64,000 nt of DNA from a virus, in the IMG/VR virus record IMGVR_UViG_3300024323_000001, positions 1 through 64,000 of that record; one strand, given 5' to 3'. Each line of letters starts with the position of its first letter. Within the stretch, counting starts at the first letter, position 1. Below are positions 1 to 7,696 of the stretch, piece by piece. Position numbers and translations under genes: made by a program. The notes under the pieces were generated by a model. It did no database searches. It was not told the DNA's origin and saw only the letters and a list, made by a program, of their open reading frames with translations.

Positions 1-116
1 GAAGCCAAAGATTGCTGGGGATTGCCCTGACTCTGCTTCAGGGATGAGATTACCCCAAGTCTCATACTTGCTATCAGTTGAGCCGCGACGGGGACGAATG
101 AGGGGAGCATGTGCCC
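1..116. repeat. Terminal direct repeat (left copy)
   Basis: These 116 bases are identical to 63885-64000. The repeat stops only because the window ends, so the true overlap may be longer. It is either an assembly overlap of a circular contig or a terminal redundancy. A reading frame continues cleanly across the join, which supports a closed or permuted genome of about 63,884 bp. Confidence 0.95.
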
Positions 117-314
117 GAGCGACGTGAGAATCTGCTCCGCGAGCTGGGCGTGCTCCAAGACGACCTGCATGAGCTGGCCCGTTGGCGGGGTGCCCTGCGG
201 ATTCCCAGAGAGCGTCGCCAAGTCCGGCGCCTTCTTGTCCGATAGAGACGGTGGTAGAGGCGGCGGTGAATCGAGCCGCGAAGGGCGCGTCTTGTCGGTC
301 TCCATTGAGGGCAT
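1..314 (-). CDS. Pro-rich structural-region protein, N-terminal part (gene crosses the circular junction)
   Basis: Read on the minus strand from ATG at 314 (next ATG at 305), the frame stays open to base 1 and, once the sequence is circularised, continues to the stop at 63749, giving about 149 residues. The N-terminal half is polar and Pro-rich and contains a segment GQLMQVVLEHAQLAEQIL that looks helical; the C-terminal half is almost only Pro, Ala, Gly and Gln. It lies just upstream of the scaffold gene in the late operon. Low-complexity proteins in this place are often minor head proteins, but I recognise no family and assign no function. Confidence 0.7.
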   Translation of the reverse strand, partial: MPSMETDKTRPSRLDSPPPLPPSLSDKKAPDLATLSGNPQGTPPTGQLMQVVLEHAQLAEQILTSLGHMLPSFVPVAAQLIASMRLGVISSLKQSQGNPQQSLA

Positions 315-335
315 CTAGGGTCTCGCCTCGCCGAG

Positions 336-506
336 CTACATCTTCTTCCCGGAAGGACCGTGTTTATAGCCTTTCCCATCACCCTTTTTGTTCCCGCCCG
401 GATGTTTCGTGTGGGTGAGCTTGCGGACGGAGTCGCCGTGCTTCGTGGCGATCGAGTTCGCCGGGCTGCCGCCTACGAGTTCCTTTGCGTGGTCGTGACC
501 TGCCAT
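336..506 (-). CDS. Small basic His/Lys/Gly-rich protein (56 aa)
   Basis: ATG at 506 has a good ribosome site (AAGGAG) and overlaps the stop of the upstream gene as TAATG. The product starts MAGHDHAKELVGG and ends in a Gly/Lys/His-rich tail, so it is strongly basic and probably unstructured. It is the last of three translationally coupled mini-genes between the SGNH spike and the scaffold module. A DNA-associated or minor virion role is possible, but nothing in the sequence proves it. Confidence 0.7.
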   Translation of the reverse strand: MAGHDHAKELVGGSPANSIATKHGDSVRKLTHTKHPGGNKKGDGKGYKHGPSGKKM

Positions 507-682
507 TATTTGCTCCTTCGGGGGATGGAGGCCCCGGCCTTACGAGCTTTGCTGAGTAGGATGGCCGTCCGCTGCTTCGCGGCATCGGAGGCTCCGAATT
601 TGCGCGCTGTTCGAGCGAGTTGCTTCGGCGGATTCGATTTAAGTTCGTGGCCGACGCGCTCGAGAATCGCCCGGTCACTCAT
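506..682 (-). CDS. Small basic protein (58 aa)
   Basis: ATG at 682 overlaps the stop of the preceding mini-gene (ATGA), and its own stop overlaps the next start (TAATG). The product (MSDRAILERVGHELKSNPP...) is Lys/Arg/Ala-rich and helical in character. Family unknown. Tight coupling on both sides is the main argument that it is real. Confidence 0.7.
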   Translation of the reverse strand: MSDRAILERVGHELKSNPPKQLARTARKFGASDAAKQRTAILLSKARKAGASIPRRSK

Positions 683-855
683 TTCGATGCGACCGATTTG
701 GCGGCTTTGGCGAACTGGGCCTTTTTCGCCTGCTTGCCGCCCTTGGCAAGCCCTTTCGATATGTTCTTCGAGGTGGCTTTACCAAAAGAGCCCACGGTGC
801 CCTTCCGCTTCATCTTCGCCGCAGCATGTTCCATCCATAGCGGGTCGTTGGCCAT
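679..855 (-). CDS. Small Lys/Ala-rich protein (58 aa)
   Basis: Starts MANDPLWMEHAAAKMKRKG and continues with repeated Lys-Ala-Gly stretches, so it is very basic. It is the first of three coupled mini-genes downstream of the SGNH spike gene (46-bp gap). Composition resembles the 46-residue product at 6427-6567 of the same operon. Function unknown; virion-associated or DNA-binding are guesses. Confidence 0.7.
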   Translation of the reverse strand: MANDPLWMEHAAAKMKRKGTVGSFGKATSKNISKGLAKGGKQAKKAQFAKAAKSVASK

Positions 856-900
856 GATTTAGAGATAACCTCACTTTCAGAGCGAGTGCAAGCCCGTTCA

Positions 901-3291
901 TCAGTTATTTCCCAATGCAATCCAGTTCACTACCGGGCTGAGGTTCGTGCCCGCTACACCAGTAAACGTCAGAATCGGTTTCAATCGCAGCGTGGCCTTG
1001 TTCGCAATCGTCACCGAAGCCGCGCCGTCAATCTGTTGCGCTACGCCCGTGGATGGCGGAGTGATTGCCGACACCGTGCAGGTATTCGCGCCCGCCGTCT
1101 GAATGTTTTTAATCGTGAGGGTGGACACCGTATCCCAGCTCGCATCCGGCAGAAGCAGGTTGACGTTGCCGCCCGATGGGTCGCAATAACAGGCGGTATA
1201 TACGCAGTCGGCATCCTGAATCGGAATGTTGGTCGTGCCCGCCACGCTCTTGAATGCCGCCGTCGCCATCGTCCAGCTATCACTGATGGAGAATGTCGCG
1301 GAGCCGGTATAAGAACCTGCCGTTGGCGCGATGCGGTCTTGCAGGTAGGCATGTGTATCGGCAAGGGGAGTAACAGGGGCAGAGGAATTTCCTGCCGTGA
1401 TTTGGCCCGGTCCGCCATAGCCCCCAATGTAGGAAATCATCAATTCATTGGAGCCAGTTGTGGTGACGGCTGCGGATGCCGGAGCAGTGCTGCTGCCAAC
1501 CGCGCCAACAGAAGTCACGTCGAGCGCCGCTGCGGTCAGAACTCCCGCATATTCCTGTGCTCTGAGATAGGGATTCGGGCAAGACTGGTTGAAGTTTGCG
1601 GTGATGGTTTCCGCCCCTCCCGTGATGTTCATGGCGTACTGGGCTACGGTCTGCGAATCCCCGGCGTGCTGCGCGGTGGCTGCCGTTACCGTGTTCCAGG
1701 TGCTTGTGCGCGTGTCAGTGAAGGGCAGAGTGATGGTTGTGCCGGAAGAAACGGCGCAGACAGCTTCGGCAAAGATGAAGTTTCCCGCCGTAACCGGGAA
1801 GCCAAACGTGCAGGAAACGGAAGTGCCGCCGCCACTGGCGCTAATGCAATTCTGCAAATTCACGCGGAAGGGTAGCGTTGTCCCAGTCCCTTTGTAGATG
1901 CCGGGGCCATTGGGGTTTCCGCCAGCGCGGTTGTAGGCGTGGATATAGTTCGCGCCGTAGATGTATTTCTCGGCAAAGGCCGTAGGGTGGATGCAATCGA
2001 CGTTGAAATAGGTGGCGTTGGAGCAAGCGCCATCTGCACCGAAATTGACATTGGCCGCGTGATCTACGATGAAGTCGAAGTTCGTCGGCACCTGTTGCCG
2101 AAGGATTGCGTTGTAGGCATCCTTGAAGGCTTCCGAGCCGGTATGCGAAATCATCGTGCCGACGCCGCATTTCCAACCAGCCGCACGGCGCTGCCTGCAA
2201 AACCCTGCCGCTAGTTGCGCCTCAAGCGTGGCTCCGTTCGTTGTGTCGTTCGCGCCCCATCCTGAACTGGTGATATTTCGAGCAGCGTTCTTCCTGAAAT
2301 ATGGGTCAACGCTGAGATTCCCAATAGCGCCTTCCGACAGGATGCCCGTTCCGCTAACTCCCTGATCGCTTACGGCAAAATTTCCTACGAGGTTGTCGGA
2401 GGGCCAGTTGACGGCGGAAGTGATGGAATCCCCGGCTGGAACAAATTGGTCGATGTTGTCCGTCCCGCCACTGCTGACGAATACTCCCCGCGCCGCCATC
2501 GCGTTCTGCATGAACTGCGCGTTCTGGGCAACTTCGGCAGCCGTCAATGCGCGGTTATAAACCAGCAGGTAGTAGACGTTGGCCGTCAGGAATTTGGCGG
2601 TTATGCCGCAGAGCTGGAAATTCCCAACGGTCTGCACGCCGATAGAGCTTCCTGTCTGGATGTTGGTTAGAACGCTTGCCCCTACATAGAAAATGTCCGG
2701 GGCGTTCATCACGAAAGCGGCGGAGTTTGTGCCGCTGAAGGGGCTGGTGGGGCCGGACAGATACGCCGATCCGACGCCGTTCCCGCTGCGGAACCTTGCG
2801 CCTCCCTGAGTTTCCTGTCCCCATGTATCCGTTACGGTGGACTGAAAAAGCCGCCAGAAAGCGGAGTTTGCGAGCGCACCATTCCCGCCGATGATTACCT
2901 GGTCTTTTACGCTGGCAAGAAAAGTGGCAAGGCTAAGATTATTGGTTGCGCCGACATTCGCGGACATGAAAATCTGGAAAGTCTTGGCTCCGTTTAGAGC
3001 GGCGGGCAACCCCACGGCCCCAGTTCCAGCACAGGAGATGCCGCCCGTAACCGGGATTATGGTTGGCGATGTGCTTACGCAGCCCGTGGCGTTGTTGCCG
3101 CTGCCAGAAGTGTCTGCGAGGGCGCAGGGATTCTCCGTTGCCAGCATTTGATACTGGCCGATTAAGCCGGTAGTGACTGGAGAGCCGGTGCCCCCACCGC
3201 TTGTGCCTCCACCCGGAGGCGTGTATTGCGCCCTCGCAGGAAGTGTGCAGATTGTCGCTATGAGAGCCGTGATTAAGAATCGTAGCCGCAT
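901..3291 (-). CDS. Secreted-type tail spike: LamG-like domain plus SGNH/GDSL hydrolase (796 aa)
   Basis: Residues 1-22 form a classic Sec signal peptide (basic MRLR, hydrophobic core, ARA-Q cleavage site). Residues about 44-262 look like a LamG/concanavalin domain (LLVYNRALTAAEV signature). An SGNH hydrolase follows with all blocks visible: GDS around Ser289, Gly311, the GxND block with Asn348, and DxxH with Asp432 and His435. Enzymes of this fold deacylate esters, typically acetyl groups on surface polysaccharides. A beta-rich region (about 475-700) resembles the 247-residue protein at 52900-53643, and a further beta domain ends the chain. It sits between portal and scaffold genes, away from the other spikes. 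Likely a receptor-modifying adsorption protein; the signal peptide is unusual for a phage virion protein. Confidence 0.8.
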   Translation of the reverse strand: MRLRFLITALIATICTLPARAQYTPPGGGTSGGGTGSPVTTGLIGQYQMLATENPCALADTSGSGNNATGCVSTSPTIIPVTGGISCAGTGAVGLPAALNGAKTFQIFMSANVGATNNLSLATFLASVKDQVIIGGNGALANSAFWRLFQSTVTDTWGQETQGGARFRSGNGVGSAYLSGPTSPFSGTNSAAFVMNAPDIFYVGASVLTNIQTGSSIGVQTVGNFQLCGITAKFLTANVYYLLVYNRALTAAEVAQNAQFMQNAMAARGVFVSSGGTDNIDQFVPAGDSITSAVNWPSDNLVGNFAVSDQGVSGTGILSEGAIGNLSVDPYFRKNAARNITSSGWGANDTTNGATLEAQLAAGFCRQRRAAGWKCGVGTMISHTGSEAFKDAYNAILRQQVPTNFDFIVDHAANVNFGADGACSNATYFNVDCIHPTAFAEKYIYGANYIHAYNRAGGNPNGPGIYKGTGTTLPFRVNLQNCISASGGGTSVSCTFGFPVTAGNFIFAEAVCAVSSGTTITLPFTDTRTSTWNTVTAATAQHAGDSQTVAQYAMNITGGAETITANFNQSCPNPYLRAQEYAGVLTAAALDVTSVGAVGSSTAPASAAVTTTGSNELMISYIGGYGGPGQITAGNSSAPVTPLADTHAYLQDRIAPTAGSYTGSATFSISDSWTMATAAFKSVAGTTNIPIQDADCVYTACYCDPSGGNVNLLLPDASWDTVSTLTIKNIQTAGANTCTVSAITPPSTGVAQQIDGAASVTIANKATLRLKPILTFTGVAGTNLSPVVNWIALGNN

Positions 3292-3297
3292 ATAATG

Positions 3298-3597
3298 TCA
3301 CCTTCGGAAGTAGAGGACGTTGACCTTGTCGCCGGTCGTACCGTTCACGTAGATAGTCGAGAGACTATAGGCTCCGGGCGTGCCCACGTCTGGGAGGAAT
3401 TGCGTGCCGCCCGGAGCCATGATGACACCAGGCTTCAGCCCAGAGGCGACCGTGACATCGGAGCCGCCGAGCGTCATCCCCGCGGCGTTGTTGGTCGAGA
3501 CAGATTGGACCTGAACCCATGTCGCGGCAGCGCGCGTCGTGGAGAGTTGGACGGCGGTCCCGGTGGATGCGATTGTTACCTGGGCTTCATACAGCAT
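3298..3597 (-). CDS. Small beta-rich structural protein (99 aa)
   Basis: Starts MLYEAQVTIASTGTAVQL behind a GGGAGG ribosome site and is rich in Val, Thr and Gly with alternating beta-strand character. Such proteins between portal and spike genes are often head or tail decoration proteins. Its stop lies 6 bp upstream of the SGNH spike start, so the two are probably co-translated. No family recognised. Confidence 0.75.
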   Translation of the reverse strand: MLYEAQVTIASTGTAVQLSTTRAAATWVQVQSVSTNNAAGMTLGGSDVTVASGLKPGVIMAPGGTQFLPDVGTPGAYSLSTIYVNGTTGDKVNVLYFRR

Positions 3598-3667
3598 GGT
3601 GGAGTCCTCCCACTAACATCGATAGATTGGTCTGAATCAGTTGGGAAATCAACCGCGTTCACGACGT

Positions 3668-3883
3668 TCACGATGAGCCGCCGTTTGTTGGGAGCGTCGC
3701 GAGCGCAGCCTTGCGGGTCATCTGGCGCTGTGAATATGTCTGGAGGGCTTGGCCGAGCAGGTAAGCGAAGAGGATTGGGTCGTGGACGTTCTCGGTGATG
3801 GAGACGGTCTTGGTGAGAGGGTTGATGACGATTTCGATGCGGAGGTCGTGCTTGCCAGCGTCGATGCGGGTGGGGTCGCTCAC
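3668..3883 (-). CDS. Small protein downstream of portal (71 aa)
   Basis: The start overlaps the portal stop (ATGA), so translation is probably coupled to portal. The product (MSDPTRIDAGKHDLRIEIVI...) has a beta hairpin-like start and a helical C-terminus. Unknown family; the position suggests a head-assembly accessory. Confidence 0.7.
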   Translation of the reverse strand: MSDPTRIDAGKHDLRIEIVINPLTKTVSITENVHDPILFAYLLGQALQTYSQRQMTRKAALATLPTNGGSS

Positions 3884-5796
3884 TTGGACTCCGTGATCTT
3901 CCCGGCTCCGCCCATCTTGGGCATCGTTTCGCCAGAGGCTTTGCGGCCGGTGGCGCTCACTTGCGGCGTCAGTCCCATATTGTTCTGAGCGATTAGGCGG
4001 TCGGTGATGGTGATGGCACCATCGGGAGCTTTGCCCGCGTTCGGGATGCCGAGCTTCTCGAACAATGTCCAGATATCCATGAGTCCAGCTCTCATAAGCT
4101 GGATGTAAAGGAGCTTGTCCGTCACCTCGGACGCGCTCAGCAACGAGCCCGGCGCCACGTCATACGTGAATTGTTTGAGGAACCACTTCGCCCGGATATG
4201 GCGCTCGACGTTCTTCCCTTCCTTCTGATGCTCTTGGGACATGTAGGCGGGAATCATCGTGCCCGCGTCATTGTCAGCGTCCTCGAAGGTCATCCCTTCG
4301 TCGCCGAGCACAGCGAGTCGGTCTTCGAGAGTGTAGAACTGGAAGACGTTCGAGAGAGACATCATCGCAAACTCGCGCAGCGACGCCTCTAGGACTCGTG
4401 AGCGCATCCTGATAGCAGGTGACATCGCCTCGAGAATCTTCTCCACGGTCTCGGTCGAAGGGATCTGGCCGAGATTCATGAATTGCTGCATATCGCGGAC
4501 GCCGCTAATCTTGTCCATCTCGTCGCGGAGGTCTTGGATAGCCAGTTGGACGGAGGGATCCAGAGGCTGAGCGTACTGAAGCTCAGCGTTCTTCCCTGCG
4601 ACGGGATTGGTGCGGAGCTTCAATCCAGCTTTGCGCGTGTCGATCGCCGCCATCGCAGCGCGAGAGATGGCGTTCTTGTCGGCGATGAGGTCGGGGCGGA
4701 AGACCTTTTGGTTGTGGTCCGAGACGCCGCGGAGCAGGCGATGGAGTTCGTCTTGGAGCGTGAGGATGTCCATGAGCGGCGGTTTACCCAGCCACGTCCA
4801 CGGCCATGGGTCCAAGGGAATCTTCACGATAGGGAAGAGGCCGTGCCAGTAGATATTCGGCCCGTCGCGGAGGACACAAGTGCGAGTGAAGGTGATGGTG
4901 CGACCGCGAGGATAGATGCGGTCACCAGGGTCTACCCAGTAGGACCAGTTCGGGTGCTTCTCGGGCGTCCCCTCCCCCACCCACACGCGCGAAGCGCTCT
5001 CGTTCCGGCGGAGGTCGTGAACGTGCAGCGTGAACACATCGGCGGAGGGAATGGTCATGTGCGCCGCGGGCTTGCCGCCGAGCGATGCCCACAGATTCCG
5101 CATGAAGCTCGAGAAGCCCATGCGCTGCATCGTGGATTGGGCGCGCGTGACCTTTTCCATCATCGCCGCCGACATGTCGCGGTCAGCTTTGATTAGGCCG
5201 CGGTCCCACTGGCGAGGGTATTTGGCGCGCAGGTAATTGAGCGGACGCTCACGACGGACGATGAGGCCCATTGCATCTTGGATGGAGATGTTGTTCGGCG
5301 GGCGAATAGGGAGGCAATCACGCGGGTCCTCAGGCGAACAGTCATTGTCCCCCGTGAACTCGTTGTAGAAGAGGTGAGCGTAGCCGGAGCCCGCGACCTC
5401 GGCGTACTTGATGCAGTCGCAGAACTTGAGGTCGATGAGGCGCGAGGTCCACCAGTGCTTAGTGAGCTTGTTCCCGAGCACCGCCTGTTGCTCGTAGCGC
5501 TTGTTCTGCGTGGTGTAGTTCCAGAACGGTTTGATGTCGGTCATCGCGCCGGCGAAGTCGAGGGCGATCTTGCCGAAGCGATTGTCGATGAGCTTCGAGA
5601 ACGAGCCGGGGACCATATCGCGGGAGTAGTCGCCCATGATGTAGTCGATGCACGTCGAGATTTGCGAGTAGCCGACTTGGGACTTGAGGAAGGATTCGCC
5701 CTCGGCGAGCGCGTCATTGGCCCAGCCTAGAACGGCGTCGAGATGCTCTTGCTCACTATCATTGAGGCTTCCTGCGGGGGCTTGGGGCTCGGCCAT
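3880..5796 (-). CDS. Portal protein (638 aa)
   Basis: Length, place directly after the packaging genes, and pattern fit a podovirus-type portal, the dodecameric ring through which DNA enters the head. Features include an acidic helical N-terminus with a conserved-looking YIMGDYSRDMVPGSF segment, a central beta region, and a long C-terminal helical part (DEMDKISGVRDMQQFMNLG, then ETVEKILEAMSPAIRMRSRVLE) that matches stem and wing helices of portals. It is Trp- and Tyr-rich, as is common in portals. The 71-residue gene follows with an ATGA overlap. The exact family was not checked against a profile. Confidence 0.82.
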   Translation of the reverse strand: MAEPQAPAGSLNDSEQEHLDAVLGWANDALAEGESFLKSQVGYSQISTCIDYIMGDYSRDMVPGSFSKLIDNRFGKIALDFAGAMTDIKPFWNYTTQNKRYEQQAVLGNKLTKHWWTSRLIDLKFCDCIKYAEVAGSGYAHLFYNEFTGDNDCSPEDPRDCLPIRPPNNISIQDAMGLIVRRERPLNYLRAKYPRQWDRGLIKADRDMSAAMMEKVTRAQSTMQRMGFSSFMRNLWASLGGKPAAHMTIPSADVFTLHVHDLRRNESASRVWVGEGTPEKHPNWSYWVDPGDRIYPRGRTITFTRTCVLRDGPNIYWHGLFPIVKIPLDPWPWTWLGKPPLMDILTLQDELHRLLRGVSDHNQKVFRPDLIADKNAISRAAMAAIDTRKAGLKLRTNPVAGKNAELQYAQPLDPSVQLAIQDLRDEMDKISGVRDMQQFMNLGQIPSTETVEKILEAMSPAIRMRSRVLEASLREFAMMSLSNVFQFYTLEDRLAVLGDEGMTFEDADNDAGTMIPAYMSQEHQKEGKNVERHIRAKWFLKQFTYDVAPGSLLSASEVTDKLLYIQLMRAGLMDIWTLFEKLGIPNAGKAPDGAITITDRLIAQNNMGLTPQVSATGRKASGETMPKMGGAGKITESK

Positions 5797-5997
5797 TTAA
5801 CGCTCATTCCAAAGGCGGCCATATCGGCTCTTGGTCTTTACGACTCGCCCCAATCGCGCCGCACGACGAAGTACTCGCCGAGATTCTTCACGGGAGCCTC
5901 CGCGACCGTAGAATGTCTTGCCATCGGAGCGAAGGCCGATAGAAACCCATCCAGCCGAATCGATGGTGTCGTGAAGTATCTTGAGCGTCATCGCCAT
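5797..5997 (-). CDS. Small basic protein upstream of portal (66 aa)
   Basis: Starts MAMTLKILHDTIDSAGW and ends in an Arg-rich segment (RRVLRRAARLGRVVKTKSRYG). The stop codon directly abuts the portal start. The Arg-rich half could bind nucleic acid, but there is no recognised family. Confidence 0.65.
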   Translation of the reverse strand: MAMTLKILHDTIDSAGWVSIGLRSDGKTFYGRGGSREESRRVLRRAARLGRVVKTKSRYGRLWNER

Positions 5998-5998
5998 C

Positions 5999-6415
5999 CT
6001 AGATTATCCCTCTCGTCGATTCGCGGAACCGTTCGTAGCGCTTCTCTTCACTCGGCAGGCGCGGGTCGGTCCCTCCACCATCGTAGCCCCGGCCACCACG
6101 GTTGAAATTCGAGTCCTCGTGCAGGACGTTGTTCTCGCGGCAGAATCGGTCCATCTCGCGGGGCGCAATCACAAGGCGCTCGCAGCCCGGCGGAGTCGGC
6201 GCGTCATTGCGGCCGGGGTAGCGAATCCGGCCCTGCTTGTCGCGGAACACCACGGCGAGATTCTTCTCAAGCGCGGGAATCGTAGGGCGGAGGCGGAAGA
6301 CCTGCTCCATCTCCCGTCCGCACTCAAGGTGGACTATGCGCTCGGGGACTTTCATCACGAAGAGGTCATCGACCTGAGCGCCACAGGGACACTCGAGGTC
6401 AAGATACTTGGGCAT
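5999..6415 (-). CDS. FmdB-like zinc-ribbon protein (138 aa)
   Basis: The start MPKYLDLECPCGAQVDDLF resembles the short FmdB-type zinc ribbon found in many phage head clusters, with a CxC/CG knuckle near residues 9-12 and a further Cys near 33. The rest is charged and low in hydrophobic residues, with a Gly/Arg-rich patch (FNRGGRGYDGGG). Role unknown; its place just before the portal gene suggests a structural or assembly accessory. Confidence 0.65.
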   Translation of the reverse strand: MPKYLDLECPCGAQVDDLFVMKVPERIVHLECGREMEQVFRLRPTIPALEKNLAVVFRDKQGRIRYPGRNDAPTPPGCERLVIAPREMDRFCRENNVLHEDSNFNRGGRGYDGGGTDPRLPSEEKRYERFRESTRGII

Positions 6416-6426
6416 CTCTGGCTCCC

Positions 6427-6567
6427 TTAATACTTCTTGCGGCCGGAGGCGGACTTCTTCTCGCCCTTCTCCGCCTTGCCGAAGGGCTTGGACTTGCCGA
6501 TTTCGCCGCCTGATTTGCCGAACTTTGACTTGAACTCTGGCTTCTCTTTACCGCCGAATTTAGCCAT
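6427..6567 (-). CDS. Tiny Lys/Gly/Phe-rich protein (46 aa)
   Basis: ATG at 6567 follows an AAAGAGG ribosome site and the frame closes at 6427. The product starts MAKFGGKEKPEFKSKFGKSG and keeps this Lys-Gly-Phe pattern to the end, so it is highly basic and disordered. It fills an otherwise empty gap in the tightly packed late operon. Compare the Lys-rich mini-proteins at 336-855. Confidence 0.65.
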   Translation of the reverse strand: MAKFGGKEKPEFKSKFGKSGGEIGKSKPFGKAEKGEKKSASGRKKY

Positions 6568-6603
6568 CTGGGTTACCTCTTTGGGATTGGAGATGGGCTC
6601 CGA

Positions 6604-6807
6604 TTACGAGCCGGGCTTGTAGATATGAGGGACGTTCTCAGCTACGGAAACTTTGTGGACAATGCCACGAGCACCTTTGGATGGAGCGTGATTGCCCCGC
6701 CATGTGGCGCGGTCAATGTCGTTGAGATAGCGCTGGGAGTGCTCGAGGTCGGTTTCGGGGCGGGTCGTCTCGTCAATGGGAGTGGGGATTGGAGATTTGG
6801 ATTTCAT
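6604..6807 (-). CDS. Small polar protein (67 aa)
   Basis: ATG at 6807 has a strong AAAGGAG ribosome site 7 bases upstream. The product is polar, with a run of acidic and basic residues around ETDLEHSQRYLNDIDRATW. No family recognised. Confidence 0.65.
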   Translation of the reverse strand: MKSKSPIPTPIDETTRPETDLEHSQRYLNDIDRATWRGNHAPSKGARGIVHKVSVAENVPHIYKPGS

Positions 6808-6817
6808 AGAGGCTCCT

Positions 6818-7696
6818 TTACCACGGCCTCAAGCCAGTTACACGTTCAAGGCCGAGAATGACTTCCTTCTTCACGTAATCCTCGAGAGTCTTCCGTTCGG
6901 ACTTCGCGCGAGAGGCGCAGCGAGCGAGCACCCGCTCTGTGAGTTCGATGGTGATATCGCCGACCTTGAGGTTGACGACAGTCTTGATCTTCTCGATTGC
7001 AATCTGAGCATTCGGGATGAGATGGCCTCCAGTGATGCGTTCGAGGTCAGCACGAGTGGCGGAGTCAAAGTAGAGCCCTCGGCCTGAGGTGTGCTCGACA
7101 CACGTTCGCAGTCGGTCGCTCAACACTTTCTCGACGCTCACGTTGATGGATTTCGCTTGTTCCTCGTACTGATGGAATAGCGAGTCGGGGAGCATGAGGA
7201 TGACGCGAGTGCGCGATTCGCGCTGAGACTGCCCATAGGCGTCGGGCGGCTTCGGCGGGTCAACGATTTGTGCTGGAGGATGAGAGGACATCTTCGTGTC
7301 TCCATTCTGGAATGTAGCATAGAACCGCGAGGGTGCAATGACTTTCGCTTCGGGGCCGACAATCACATAGGGGATGTGGTGCTTGTCGAAGAACTCTACC
7401 GAGGGGCGGAGGATGGGGTCAGAGCCGTCCCAGAAGAGGAGCGCGGAGTCGAAGTGAGTGTCAAGATGCGATGAGTTATAGGTGGGAGTCCATTTGATTG
7501 GCGCCGCGGGATACTCATTGAGCTGGAGGATTGTGCGTCCCAGTCCGTTCTTGGATGCGATGTGGAATTGAGCCGGCGCGAGCGATTGAAGGTGAGTGTG
7601 GACGGCGGTGAGATTGACGTATTCGTAGCTGAAGAGGACGATGACTTGGCGCGTCTGAGCGGAGTCAGTCATCTCCGAGCGCCGCCACCCGCTCAT
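6818..7696 (-). CDS. Hypothetical protein with C-terminal ribbon-helix-helix-like segment (292 aa, or 284 from the inner ATG)
   Basis: Two starts are possible: ATG at 7696, or ATG at 7672, which overlaps the stop of the terminase nuclease gene (ATGACTGA). The N-terminal 110 residues look like a Rossmann-type domain (VIVLFSYEYVNLTAVHTHLQ, then FDSALLFWDGSDPILRPSVEFF, then IPYVIVGPEAK). The middle segment RTRVILMLPDSLFHQYEEQA resembles a ribbon-helix-helix DNA-binding motif, and a similar strand-helix repeats near the C-terminus. Coupling to the terminase nuclease suggests a packaging or late-gene role, but that is inference. Confidence 0.7.
   Translation of the reverse strand: MSGWRRSEMTDSAQTRQVIVLFSYEYVNLTAVHTHLQSLAPAQFHIASKNGLGRTILQLNEYPAAPIKWTPTYNSSHLDTHFDSALLFWDGSDPILRPSVEFFDKHHIPYVIVGPEAKVIAPSRFYATFQNGDTKMSSHPPAQIVDPPKPPDAYGQSQRESRTRVILMLPDSLFHQYEEQAKSINVSVEKVLSDRLRTCVEHTSGRGLYFDSATRADLERITGGHLIPNAQIAIEKIKTVVNLKVGDITIELTERVLARCASRAKSERKTLEDYVKKEVILGLERVTGLRPW

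Noticed and set aside
886-1875. 329-codon plus-strand frame opposite the SGNH spike gene
   Set aside because: Arg/Cys-rich, no motif, antisense to a gene with a signal peptide and a full set of SGNH blocks; a shadow frame.
4483-5196. 237-codon plus-strand frame opposite the portal gene
   Set aside because: Antisense shadow of portal; His/Arg/Val-rich without motifs or ribosome site.
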